A stretch of 64,000 bases of DNA, taken from the NCBI RefSeq assembly GCF_025362455.1, contig NZ_JANYGJ010000095.1, forward strand, positions 1 to 64,000. Direction: 5' to 3'. The notes below the pieces were generated by a model, which saw only the letters and a list, made by a program, of their open reading frames with translations, was not told where the DNA came from and ran no database searches. A program made the translations under genes and the position numbers. Source of the DNA: Deinococcus sp. Its GTDB lineage: Bacteria > Deinococcota > Deinococci > Deinococcales > Deinococcaceae. This document shows positions 11,404 to 20,462 of this stretch, piece after piece; position 1 is the first letter of the stretch, and every line of letters begins with the position of its first letter.

Positions 11404-12944
11404 TTAAGTACGAAGGCCGTCGCCGTCTTCGGCGGCAGGCTCAGGTGCAGGTAGCCCCCTGAGACGCTCATCCCCGCCCTCTGCGGCGCTTCCCCGGCTG
11501 GATCACCGAACAGCCCCGCCGTCAGCCCCTGTGCCCCCAGCTTGCTCGGCAGCGAGTAGGTCGTCCGTCTGGCGGCGTTGTTCCAGGCCACCAGCACCTG
11601 CTCGCCGCTCACCTGGTCGGCCCGCACCAGCAGCAGCAGATCGCCCTCCAGCTTGCCCGGCACGCTTTGCAACGTCTGATTGCCCACCGACAGCGCCGGA
11701 TGCTCGCGCCGCACCCGGATGGCGTCGGCAGCCGTCTCGAACACCGCCCGCTCGCCGGGCGTCCACTGGCCTTCAAAGCGCATGTCGCGCCGGTTGTCGG
11801 GATCGGCCCCGCCGCGCATGGCGATCTCGGTGCCCTGCCAGATGATCGGCACGCCCCGCAAGGTCATCAGCGCCCGCAGGCCGTAGCGCACCCCCAGTTG
11901 GCCCTGATCCTCGAACAGGCTGCCCTGGGCGAATCTGGGCAGGTCGTGGTTGTCTAAAAACAGGGCCACCTCGTCCGGACGCGGCACGCTGGCCAAATTC
12001 TCCAGCGCACTGCGCACCTGCCCCAGCCCGCTGCCGCCCATCACGGCGGCCCGCATGGCGGCCTGCAACTCGAAGTCGAACAGACTGCTGAAGCCCGCCC
12101 GCTGCTGCGCGGCGATGACGTCCGCGCCTGCCCCGAAGGACTCGCCCAGCGTCCACGTCCCGGCTTTCTGGTCACGCGCCAGCAGCGCCCCCAGGAAGCT
12201 TTGCGGCACATGTTTGATGGCGTCGTAGCGGAAGCCGTCCACCCCGCGCCAGAAGTCGGCGTTGGCAAACAGCAGGTCCTGCACGGGTTTGTCCTCGACT
12301 TTCAGGTCCGGCAATCCGGCCAGCGGGCAGACGATCTCCCTGTCGGTGCCACTGGCCGCGTCGCAGTCGGCCTGGCTATGAAACCACTCCGGATGCTGCC
12401 TGACGGCAGGCGCCGTGTAGCCGAAGTGGTTGATGACCTGGTCGAGCACGACCTTCAGCTTGCGCCCGTGCGCGGCGTCCAGCAGCTTTTTAAACCCCTC
12501 CAGGTCGCCAAAATGCGGATCGACGCCTTGGAAATCGGCGGGCCAGTAGCCGTGATAGCCGTCGGTCTCGAAGCTGCGCCCCGGCTGCTGCTGATAGAGG
12601 GGCGTCAGCCAGATGGCGCTGGCGCCGAGTTTGCCGATGTAGTCCAGTTTCTGGGTCAGCCCGGCCAGGTCGCCGCCGTGCCAGGCGCGCGGATTTTTGG
12701 GATCGGCCCCGGCATTGTTGGTGTAATCCCCGTCATAAAAGCGGTCCGGCATCACCTGGTAGATCACCTGACCGGCGAACGCGGCTGGGTTGGATAACGC
12801 GGCTGGGTTGGATAACGCGGCTGGGCTGGATAACGCGGCTGGGTTGGATAACGCGGCTGGGCTGGATAACGCGGCTGGGCTGGATACGGCTCCGGCAGCG
12901 GGGGAGAGCAGTGCCAGCGTCAGCACCAGGGGAGATGTCGTCAT
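11400..12944 (-). CDS. Secreted GH13 alpha-amylase family glycosidase
   Basis: The 514-aa product has an N-terminal signal peptide (MTTSPLVLTLALLSPAAGA). A repeat linker of six L-S-(N/S)-P-A-A units follows, encoded by 18-bp tandem repeats. The GH13 barrel then begins (VIYQVMPDRFYDGD). Catalytic residues are visible: the nucleophile in GFRYDAIKHV, the acid/base in TLGESFG and the transition-state aspartate in FLDNHDLPRF. A small C-terminal beta domain ends the protein. It should cleave alpha-1,4 glucans outside the cytoplasm. The start at 12944 has a G-rich Shine-Dalgarno-like tract. The HAD gene is coupled downstream. Confidence 0.9.
   Translation of the reverse strand: MTTSPLVLTLALLSPAAGAVSSPAALSSPAALSNPAALSSPAALSNPAALSNPAAFAGQVIYQVMPDRFYDGDYTNNAGADPKNPRAWHGGDLAGLTQKLDYIGKLGASAIWLTPLYQQQPGRSFETDGYHGYWPADFQGVDPHFGDLEGFKKLLDAAHGRKLKVVLDQVINHFGYTAPAVRQHPEWFHSQADCDAASGTDREIVCPLAGLPDLKVEDKPVQDLLFANADFWRGVDGFRYDAIKHVPQSFLGALLARDQKAGTWTLGESFGAGADVIAAQQRAGFSSLFDFELQAAMRAAVMGGSGLGQVRSALENLASVPRPDEVALFLDNHDLPRFAQGSLFEDQGQLGVRYGLRALMTLRGVPIIWQGTEIAMRGGADPDNRRDMRFEGQWTPGERAVFETAADAIRVRREHPALSVGNQTLQSVPGKLEGDLLLLVRADQVSGEQVLVAWNNAARRTTYSLPSKLGAQGLTAGLFGDPAGEAPQRAGMSVSGGYLHLSLPPKTATAFVLK
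12779..12890. repeat. Six-copy 18-bp tandem repeat in the amylase 5' region
   Basis: AACGCGGCTGGGTTGGAT (or GGGCTGGAT) is repeated about six times in frame. It encodes a hexapeptide linker between the signal peptide and the GH13 domain. Confidence 0.9.
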
Positions 12945-13012
12945 GTCCCCCATTCTGCCGCAAGCGGCGTGCCATTTTGCCGCGAGCGGCGTTGAAGCGC
13001 CTGTCACCCGAT

Positions 13013-13042
13013 AGGCACTTCACTAACCGTGAAAGTGCGCCT
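13013..13042. promoter_or_regulatory. Inverted repeat between divergent amylase and gluQ
   Basis: GCACTTCAC and GTGAAAGTGC form an imperfect palindrome with one bulge. It lies 70 bp upstream of the amylase ATG and may be an operator; the regulator is unknown. Confidence 0.4.
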
Positions 13043-13084
13043 GTCAGCCTCAGCGCTGGCCCGATGCACCACGCTCGCCTCAAT

Positions 13085-13129
13085 ATGGTCACAGGCAGTA
13101 TGGTCACAGGCAGTATGGTCACAGGTAGC

Positions 13130-13131
<2 letters not shown>
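13085..13131. repeat. 15-bp tandem repeat carrying in-frame ATGs before gluQ
   Basis: The unit ATGGTCACAGGCAGT occurs three times and a diverged fourth copy supplies the ATG at 13130. In-frame start codons at 13085, 13100, 13115 and 13130 result. Confidence 0.85.
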
Positions 13132-13967
<836 letters not shown>

Positions 13968-13990
<23 letters not shown>

Positions 13991-14035
13991 GGAAAGATCA
14001 AGCCCACTTCCCACTTCCCTCCGCCCACTTCCCAA
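13968..14035. repeat. Heptad-repeat inverted element A (empty)
   Basis: Left arm is GGGAAGT, GGGGAGT, GGGAAGT in tandem. A short core (AAAGATCAAG) follows, and the right arm is CCCACTT repeats. The arms are inverted copies of one another. The left arm overlaps the gluQ stop. Confidence 0.85.
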
Positions 14036-14067
14036 CAGGTCACCTCCACCCGCCCCGTAACGTAACC

Positions 14068-14092
14068 TAGACACAGTTATACAAGTTGTCTA
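14068..14092. promoter_or_regulatory. Palindrome upstream of trpB
   Basis: TAGACA and TGTCTA are separated by 13 bp (centre 14080), about 45 bp upstream of the trpB ATG. It is a candidate operator. Confidence 0.35.
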
Positions 14093-14123
14093 AGTTTCAC
14101 ATTCAACCCCCTCGTTTCAGTCC

Positions 14124-14129
14124 TACCAT
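14124..14129 (+). promoter_or_regulatory. Leaderless -10 element of trpB
   Basis: TACCAT lies 6 nt before the trpB ATG at 14136. No Trp-rich leader ORF is seen here, unlike at trpE. Confidence 0.6.
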
Positions 14130-14135
14130 TTTCAC

Positions 14136-15391
<1,256 letters not shown>

Positions 15392-15395
<4 letters not shown>

Positions 15396-16231
15396 CCAGC
15401 ACGTTGAACAACGATGTCGCCGACACCGCCCGTCGCCTCGCCGAGCGCCCAGAGCGCATCTGGGCCGCCTTCGAGCACGCCGCCTCGGAAGGCCGCGCCG
15501 CCTTCATCCCCTTCATGACGGCGGGCTACCCGACCCCCGAACGCTTCCCCGCAGTGGCCCTGCAACTGCTGGAGCACGCCGATCTGCTCGAAGTCGGCCT
15601 GCCCTACTCCGACCCGCTCGGCGACGGCCCGACCATCCAGCGCGCCAGCGAGGAGGCCATCGAACACGGCACCAGCACCCGCGCCACGCTGCAAGCCGTC
15701 AAGGCGCTCAGGGCGCGCACCGACAAGCCCATCGTCGTCATGACCTACATCAACCCGGTCTACGCCACCGGCCCCAAGGAATTCATGCGCCTGTGCGTCG
15801 ACGCGGGCGTGGACGGCCTGATTCTCCCTGACCTGCCCCCTGACGAGGACCTGGGCATCCGTTTCCTGGCCGCCGAGGCCGGGCTGGCCCTGACCTTCCT
15901 GATCGCGCCGACCAGCACCCCGGAGCGCGTCCGGGTCGTGACCAGCGCCTGCACCGGTTTCGTCTACGCCGTGAGCGTGACCGGCGTGACGGGTGCCCGC
16001 GACGGCGGCGCCTTGAGCGAGGTGCCCGCCCTGATCGCCCTGGCCCGCGCCCACACCGACCTGCCGGTGGCTGTGGGTTTTGGCGTCAAGGACGCCGCCA
16101 CCGCCCGCATCGTGGCCGTGGACGCGGGCGCCGACGGCGTGGTGGTCGGCAGCGCCTTTATCAACGCCCTGAAAGCGGGGGACGATCTGGGGGCCTTGGC
16201 GGCAAAGATCGTGAGCGGGTGCCGGAAGTAG
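15392..16231 (+). CDS. trpA: Tryptophan synthase alpha subunit
   Basis: TrpA cleaves indole-3-glycerol phosphate and passes indole to TrpB. The 279-aa TIM barrel has the catalytic glutamate in [16 protein letters not shown] and the catalytic aspartate in [10 protein letters not shown]. The phosphate-binding loops are GARDGG, VGFGVK and [10 protein letters not shown]. It has a 20-residue N-terminal extension typical of many homologs. The ATGA overlap with trpB ensures equimolar translation. Confidence 0.97.
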
Positions 16232-16235
16232 GGGA

Positions 16236-16366
16236 GGCTTGCGGCCTGTGGGAAGGGCGAAGGGCCTGAGATCAGGTCACGCCGCGTTGTTCGCGTTGAC
16301 CCGCCAGGTAACCTCGTTTCGCATTTTCATCTGTTCCCTCACGCCACAAGCCACGCGCCACAGGCC
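16236..16366. repeat. Heptad-type inverted element, second flavour (G)
   Basis: Left arm GGCTTGCGGCCTGTGGGAAGG and right arm CACGCCA, CAAGCCA, CGCGCCA, CAGGCCA in tandem heptads are inverted relatives. The right arm is preceded by TTCATCTGTTCCC, identical to the inner boundary of the element in the trp operon. It fills most of the trpA-ddrA intergenic gap. Confidence 0.65.
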
Positions 16367-16386
16367 AGCACCGCTTTCGGTGCTGC

Positions 16387-16512
16387 TCAAATAAACTGTG
16401 CCAGCCAGCCGCCCAGAATCATCAGCGGCAAGATCAGTGCCAGCAACCAGACGCCGGGATCGCCCTCCTGAGCCGTGCGCCGGGCCTGAACCATCTCCCG
16501 CCGGGTGGTCAC
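16387..16512 (-). CDS. 41-aa membrane microprotein coupled to ddrA
   Basis: The GTG start overlaps the ddrA stop (GTGA), the classic coupling geometry. The 41-aa product has a basic, soluble N-terminus (TTRREMVQARRTAQEGD) and one C-terminal membrane helix (VWLLALILPLMILGGWLAQFI), so it is probably tail-anchored. I know no family. The coupling to a DNA-damage gene suggests damage-inducible co-expression, which is inference. Too short for most gene finders. Confidence 0.6.
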   Translation of the reverse strand: MTTRREMVQARRTAQEGDPGVWLLALILPLMILGGWLAQFI

Positions 16513-17114
16513 GCGGCCCGCCCGGCACCGGCAGGCTGGAGGCTGTGCAGGGCGGCCTTGAGGTGCTTGTAGACCTCGCGCTGCAACTCCAGGTCTTCGG
16601 GCAACTCGTAGCGGAGCTGCTCGATGGCCTGCACCAGATGGGCGCCGCCGGGGCTGCGCTCGTGGTCGGGCCTGGCCCACTGGGGCAGCTCAGGTGCACT
16701 GACCGGGGCACGTTTCTCGTCGTCCCAGTCGGCCCACAGCTTGGGCAGGTCGTAGAGGTAGCGCCCGACGCCGAACTGCACCGCGCATCTCTTGAGGGCG
16801 TCGCTGGCCGCCGCCTTGAAGGTGCCGCCGCCCATGCCGGTCTCAGATTGCGCCTCGCCGATATCCTCGCGGGTGACGCCCAGGATGGTCAGGCGGCCCT
16901 TGATGGTGGGCGCAGCCGTGCCCGCCACCGGCTCCATCTCAAAGCGCCAATCGTCGGGGCAGATGGCGTCGAGCCGGTCTTGCACGGCGCGGGCGTCGAT
17001 GTGCGCCAGCAACAATGCCCGCTGGCGACCCTGCGTGAAGGCCTGGGGCTTCCAGTTCACCTGATGCGCGGGAAACGGGGCCTGGAGTCGTCTCTGGACA
17101 TCGCTCAGTTTCAT
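16509..17114 (-). CDS. ddrA: DdrA, Rad52-family DNA-end protection protein
   Basis: DdrA is a Deinococcus damage-response protein that binds 3' single-stranded ends and protects them after radiation or desiccation. The 201-aa product starts MKLSDVQRRLQAPFPAHQV, and has RALLLAHIDARAVQDRLDA and the Rad52-like core FKAAASDALKRCAVQFGVGRYLYDLPK near residue 95. The C-terminal RPDHERSPGGAHLVQA matches DdrA homologs as I know them. Size matches the about 208-aa family norm. The promoter is leaderless with TTGACC and TAGACT boxes and carries two RDRM-like palindromes, so DdrO repression relieved by PprI/IrrE cleavage is expected. Confidence 0.95.
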   Translation of the reverse strand: MKLSDVQRRLQAPFPAHQVNWKPQAFTQGRQRALLLAHIDARAVQDRLDAICPDDWRFEMEPVAGTAAPTIKGRLTILGVTREDIGEAQSETGMGGGTFKAAASDALKRCAVQFGVGRYLYDLPKLWADWDDEKRAPVSAPELPQWARPDHERSPGGAHLVQAIEQLRYELPEDLELQREVYKHLKAALHSLQPAGAGRAA

Positions 17115-17117
17115 GCA

Positions 17118-17134
17118 TTTAGTCTATAACATAA
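17118..17134 (-). promoter_or_regulatory. RDRM-like site overlapping the ddrA -10
   Basis: On the minus strand TTATGTTATAGACTAAA resembles the DdrO-binding radiation/desiccation response motif as I recall it (14 of 17 positions to TTATGTTATTGACATAA). It overlaps the -10 and the transcription start. Confidence 0.6.
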
Positions 17135-17149
17135 TTGCGTTACGGTCAA
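17121..17149 (-). promoter_or_regulatory. ddrA promoter, leaderless
   Basis: TTGACC (17144-17149) and TAGACT (17121-17126) are separated by exactly 17 bp on the minus strand, with 6 nt to the ATG. Confidence 0.8.
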
Positions 17150-17156
17150 GACATAA
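17140..17156 (-). promoter_or_regulatory. Second RDRM-like site at the ddrA -35
   Basis: On the minus strand TTATGTCTTGACCGTAA has palindromic TTA/TAA ends and contains the -35 TTGACC. It is a candidate DdrO site in tandem with 17118-17134. Confidence 0.6.
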
Positions 17157-17205
17157 TCGTGTCGTCGCACCCGGTCCAGATCCCAAGCGAAGTGCGGTGC
17201 CCAAG

Positions 17206-18000
17206 CTACAGTTCCATCGCCATCTGGGCAGCCTGGGCGAGCCCGCCCGCATCGACATGGCCGACCTGAAAGCGCGAGGCGGCCAGGGCTTCGGGATCGG
17301 CGTTGCCCATCGCCACCGGATAACCGACGACCTCCATCGCCGTCACGTCGTTGTGCCCGTCCCCGACCATCATCACCCGGTCCAGGGTCAGGTTGTAGAG
17401 CGCCGCCACCCGCCGCAGCGCACTGCCCTTGTTCACGCCGTCACGGGTGATGCTGACGAACAGAATGCCCGGCATCACCGGACTCAGCGCCGGATGCCGT
17501 TGCAGGCCCGGTGTAGCCTCGGCCATCACGGCGGCCTTGTCCCCGGCGGGCACGAGCCACTGCGCCCGCACGACGGTGCCCGGCAGGCTCAGCAGGTCAC
17601 GCGGCGCGAACGGTACGCCCAGCAGCGCCGCGTGGTCTACCGACGGGGCAGAGGTGTCCTCGACGGCGTACTTGGTATCGGTGTAGACCTCCAGAATGCG
17701 CCCGCTGCGGCGTGCATCCTCCACCAGCTTCAGCAGCAGCTCAGGCGGCAACTCTTCACTAACCGACTCGCCCGTGTCCACCTTGACGATGCTGGCCCCG
17801 TTCTGAAAGACGTGCCAGCCGTCCGGGTCGAGCCGCCGGGCGTACTTCAGCGCGTGCCCGACCGCCGGGCGCCCCGAACACAGCACCACCCGCATCCCGG
17901 CGTCCCGCGCCCGCGCCAGCGCCGCCCAGACCTCCGGCAGCACGATATTGCCCGTTCCCACCAGCGTTCCGTCCACATCCACCGCGATCATTCCAAGCAT
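17206..18000 (-). CDS. Cof-type HAD phosphatase
   Basis: The 264-aa product is a HAD subclass-IIB (Cof) phosphatase. Motif I is [10 protein letters not shown] (residues 6-14). Motif II is VVLCSGRP. A cap domain spans about residues 85-190, a conserved lysine lies in NKGSALRRV, and motif IV is [14 protein letters not shown]. Such enzymes hydrolyse sugar phosphates or cofactor phosphates; the substrate is not readable. Its leaderless -10 (TAGACT, 18007-18012) is part of a five-copy 13-bp tandem repeat. Confidence 0.9.
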   Translation of the reverse strand: MLGMIAVDVDGTLVGTGNIVLPEVWAALARARDAGMRVVLCSGRPAVGHALKYARRLDPDGWHVFQNGASIVKVDTGESVSEELPPELLLKLVEDARRSGRILEVYTDTKYAVEDTSAPSVDHAALLGVPFAPRDLLSLPGTVVRAQWLVPAGDKAAVMAEATPGLQRHPALSPVMPGILFVSITRDGVNKGSALRRVAALYNLTLDRVMMVGDGHNDVTAMEVVGYPVAMGNADPEALAASRFQVGHVDAGGLAQAAQMAMEL

Positions 18001-18002
18001 CC

Positions 18003-18070
18003 GCCCAGTCTAGCGGCCCAGTCTGGCGGCCCAGTCTAGCGGCCCAGTCTGGCGGCCCAGTCTGGCGGCT
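18003..18070. repeat. 13-bp tandem repeat containing the -10 of the Cof gene
   Basis: On the minus strand the unit is CYAGACTGGGCCG, five copies. The copy adjacent to the gene and the third copy read TAGACT (a valid -10); the others read CAGACT. Confidence 0.85.
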
Positions 18071-18117
18071 GAGCGGGGGACCGCCCGCCCCGCCACCTGC
18101 CGCCCGTTCGTTTGAGA

Positions 18118-18127
18118 GAATATATAC
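18118..18127 (+). repeat. Dispersed GAATATATAC motif, copy 3
   Basis: Exact 10-mer in the gap between the Cof gene and the oxidoreductase. A 16-bp tandem duplication (CCCCAACCCTTCTCGA) follows at about 18152-18187. Confidence 0.7.
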
Positions 18128-18205
18128 TTAGGTCGCTTTACCCTGCCCAACAACCCCAACCCTTCTCGACCCCAACCCTTCTCGACCGGGCGGCGACCCA
18201 GCTCC

Positions 18206-19396
18206 TCACACTCCCAGCCGTGAGCGCTCCGCCGCGAAGGCCATCCGGTGCGACTCTAGCGACTCGGCCAGGCTGGCCACCGCCCCGGTCTCTCCATTCA
18301 GGTGGCGCAGCCAGGCGTCGATCAGCCCGGCGTCGCCCCCGCCGTGGTTGCCGATCACCCCCTGGTCGGTCACCCCCTGGTCGATGACCTCAGTGTCGCC
18401 ACTCAAAAAATGAGTCACTTCAATCCGTCCACTGTTCAGCTCGCCGCGCAGCTCGCCCGCCGAACCCAGCACCCGCAGATGCCGGGTATTCTCGGCGGTG
18501 AAGGCGCTGCTGACCAGCCCGCCGGTGACGCCGTTCCCAAAGGTGACGGTCACGCTCTGGTGGTCGGCCACGTTATTCAGGCCCAGGTAGACGCACTCGC
18601 CGTAGGGGCCGCTGCGCAGCGCTTCCTCCAGCGTCTGCCCGCCTGCCGTCAGGACCGTCACCGGCCAGGTCTGCGGCGAACGCGAACCGTAGATGCGCCG
18701 GGCGTCGTAGGCGCAAGGCACCGAACAGTCCAGGCAGCGCCGCGCCGCCCCGGCTGGCCGCTGATCGGGCCTGAAGTGCCGCAGCCCGCCCTGCGACTGC
18801 ACCCGTACAGGCGCACTGCCTGCCAGCCAGTGCAGGAGGTCGAGGTCGTGGCAGCTCTTGGCCAGAATAAACGGCGCCGCCAGCGGGGTGGCCCGCCAGT
18901 TGCCGCGCACGTAGGAATGCGCGTAGTGCCACCAGGCCACGTTTTCCTGCACCTCCACCGCCATGACCTGCCCCAGTCGCCCGCCATGCACGAGCGCCGC
19001 CGAGGCCCGGAACATCGGCGCGAAACGCAGCACCTGGCAGACCGTGACAGAGCCCGCGCTGTGCGTCTCGGCGCTTATCAGCAGGTCCAGCTCGCCTTCG
19101 TCCAGGCAGACCGGCTTTTCCAGCAGCACCGGATAGCCCAGCGCCAGGGCCGCCAGGCACGGCTGAACATGCTGATCGTCCGGCGTGGCGATGACCAGTG
19201 CGTCGGCCAGCTTACCCCGCTTAAAAAACGCAGGCCAATCCGCAAAGGTCTGCGCCCCCGGATGCCGCGCCGCCACCTCGCTCAGCCGCTGAGGCCGGGC
19301 CTCGACCAGATGGCTGATCTGTGCACCCCGCGCCGAGAGCAGCCGGGCGTAGACGTCCGCGCCCCGGTTGCCGCAGCCGATCACCGCGACGCGCAT
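18206..19396 (-). CDS. Gfo/Idh/MocA family oxidoreductase
   Basis: The 396-aa product has an N-terminal Rossmann fold (MRVAVIGCGNRGADVYARL) and the family EKP motif in LLEKPVCLDEGE. The C-terminal half has the domain signature CHDLDLLHWL. A Cys cluster (RCLDCSVPC) near residue 240 could bind metal. It is NAD(P)-dependent with an unknown substrate, probably a sugar or amino-sugar derivative. An in-frame tandem duplication (DQGVTDQGV) lies near the C-terminus. The ATG is 19 nt after the stop of the epimerase gene, so it belongs to the same minus-strand operon. Confidence 0.88.
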   Translation of the reverse strand: MRVAVIGCGNRGADVYARLLSARGAQISHLVEARPQRLSEVAARHPGAQTFADWPAFFKRGKLADALVIATPDDQHVQPCLAALALGYPVLLEKPVCLDEGELDLLISAETHSAGSVTVCQVLRFAPMFRASAALVHGGRLGQVMAVEVQENVAWWHYAHSYVRGNWRATPLAAPFILAKSCHDLDLLHWLAGSAPVRVQSQGGLRHFRPDQRPAGAARRCLDCSVPCAYDARRIYGSRSPQTWPVTVLTAGGQTLEEALRSGPYGECVYLGLNNVADHQSVTVTFGNGVTGGLVSSAFTAENTRHLRVLGSAGELRGELNSGRIEVTHFLSGDTEVIDQGVTDQGVIGNHGGGDAGLIDAWLRHLNGETGAVASLAESLESHRMAFAAERSRLGV

Positions 19397-19415
19397 CAGA
19401 TGGTACCCAGGCGCG

Positions 19416-20462
19416 TCAGGAGCTGACCCGGTGCACGCCCCAGCCGGGCGCGCTGGGCCGCTCCAGCACCCCGGCCTGCCACTCCAGCCCCCCGAAGGGA
19501 TCGTGTTCGAGCAGCAGCGCACCGTCGAGGTCCAGCCAGTCGGCCAGGCCGCCCAGGTGCGCCGCCCCGGCGACGCCCAGCGAGGACTCGATCATGCAGC
19601 CGAGCATCACGCCCAGCCCCAGGGCGCGGGCCTGGTGAATGCCGCGCAGCACCTGAAGCGGCCCGCCCAGTTTGGCGGTCTTGAAATTCACGCCATCGAA
19701 CGCCCCGGCCAGCCCCCGAAGATCGCCCAGGTGGTGCAGGCTCTCGTCGGCGATGATCGGCACGCGGCTGATGCGCCGCAGCTCGGCGTGCCCATCCAGG
19801 TCGCAGGCCGCCAGCGGCTGCTCCAGCAACTCGATGTCGGCGGCCTGGAGCACGCCCAGCATCCGCCGCGCCTGTGCCCTGGTCCAGCTTGCGTTGGCGT
19901 CGACCCGGATGGCGGCCTGCGGCGCCTCGGTGCGCAGCAACTCGATGACCGCCTGATCCCGCTGGCCGCCCAGCTTGACCTTCAGGATCCGGTGGCCGCG
20001 CCCCAGGGCAGCCTTGAGCTGGGCACGCATCACCTCCGGCTCGGCCAGGCCCACGCTGAAACTCGTCTCTGGCAGCGCCACTGGTGAGAGCCCCAGCAGC
20101 CCCCAGACCGGGCGTCCCACCGAGACGGCGCACCACTCCAGCGCCGCCATCTCCAGGGCGCAGCGCACGCTGGGGTGGCCCTGCGGCAACAGGCGCTTCA
20201 GATTCGCCTCCAGCCCCTGCCAGTCCCAGGCATCGACCAGCGCCCCGCTCAGCAGCGGCAAGATTGCCGCCACCGTGGCCGCCGTCTCGCCGTAGTAGGC
20301 GTTGGGCGCCGCCTCGCCGCGTCCGCTAAACTCGCCTTGCCTGAACTCCACGATGGTCCGGGCGTAGCTGCTGGCCGTCCAGCGGGCGATACCGAAGGGC
20401 TGGGCGGTGCGCAACTCCAGGGTTTCCCAGGAGATCACCGGGCGGGGCGTCACCGGTCCCAT
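19416..20462 (-). CDS. Dipeptide (L-Ala-D/L-Glu) epimerase, enolase superfamily
   Basis: The 348-aa muconate-lactonizing-type enolase fold has the catalytic K-x-K (LKVKLGG, about residue 163). Metal ligands are in RVDANAS, LLEQP and IADES, and the second catalytic lysine is in NFKTAKLGG. A C-terminal D-L-D-G in WLDLDGALLL is typical of L-Ala-D/L-Glu epimerases, where it binds the dipeptide amine. It would convert the muropeptide-derived L-Ala-D-Glu to L-Ala-L-Glu. The start overlaps the end of the NlpC/P60 gene by 13 bp, which supports a recycling role like Bacillus ykfB-ykfC. o-Succinylbenzoate synthase is the main alternative and fits less well. Confidence 0.85.
   Translation of the reverse strand: MGPVTPRPVISWETLELRTAQPFGIARWTASSYARTIVEFRQGEFSGRGEAAPNAYYGETAATVAAILPLLSGALVDAWDWQGLEANLKRLLPQGHPSVRCALEMAALEWCAVSVGRPVWGLLGLSPVALPETSFSVGLAEPEVMRAQLKAALGRGHRILKVKLGGQRDQAVIELLRTEAPQAAIRVDANASWTRAQARRMLGVLQAADIELLEQPLAACDLDGHAELRRISRVPIIADESLHHLGDLRGLAGAFDGVNFKTAKLGGPLQVLRGIHQARALGLGVMLGCMIESSLGVAGAAHLGGLADWLDLDGALLLEHDPFGGLEWQAGVLERPSAPGWGVHRVSS

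Noticed and set aside
12779..12890. CRISPR-like array
   Set aside because: Units are 18 bp, directly adjacent, in frame and without spacers; it is a coding tandem repeat.
19416..20462. o-Succinylbenzoate synthase (menaquinone synthesis)
   Set aside because: The D-L-D-G motif near the C-terminus and the adjacent NlpC/P60 gene favour dipeptide epimerase.
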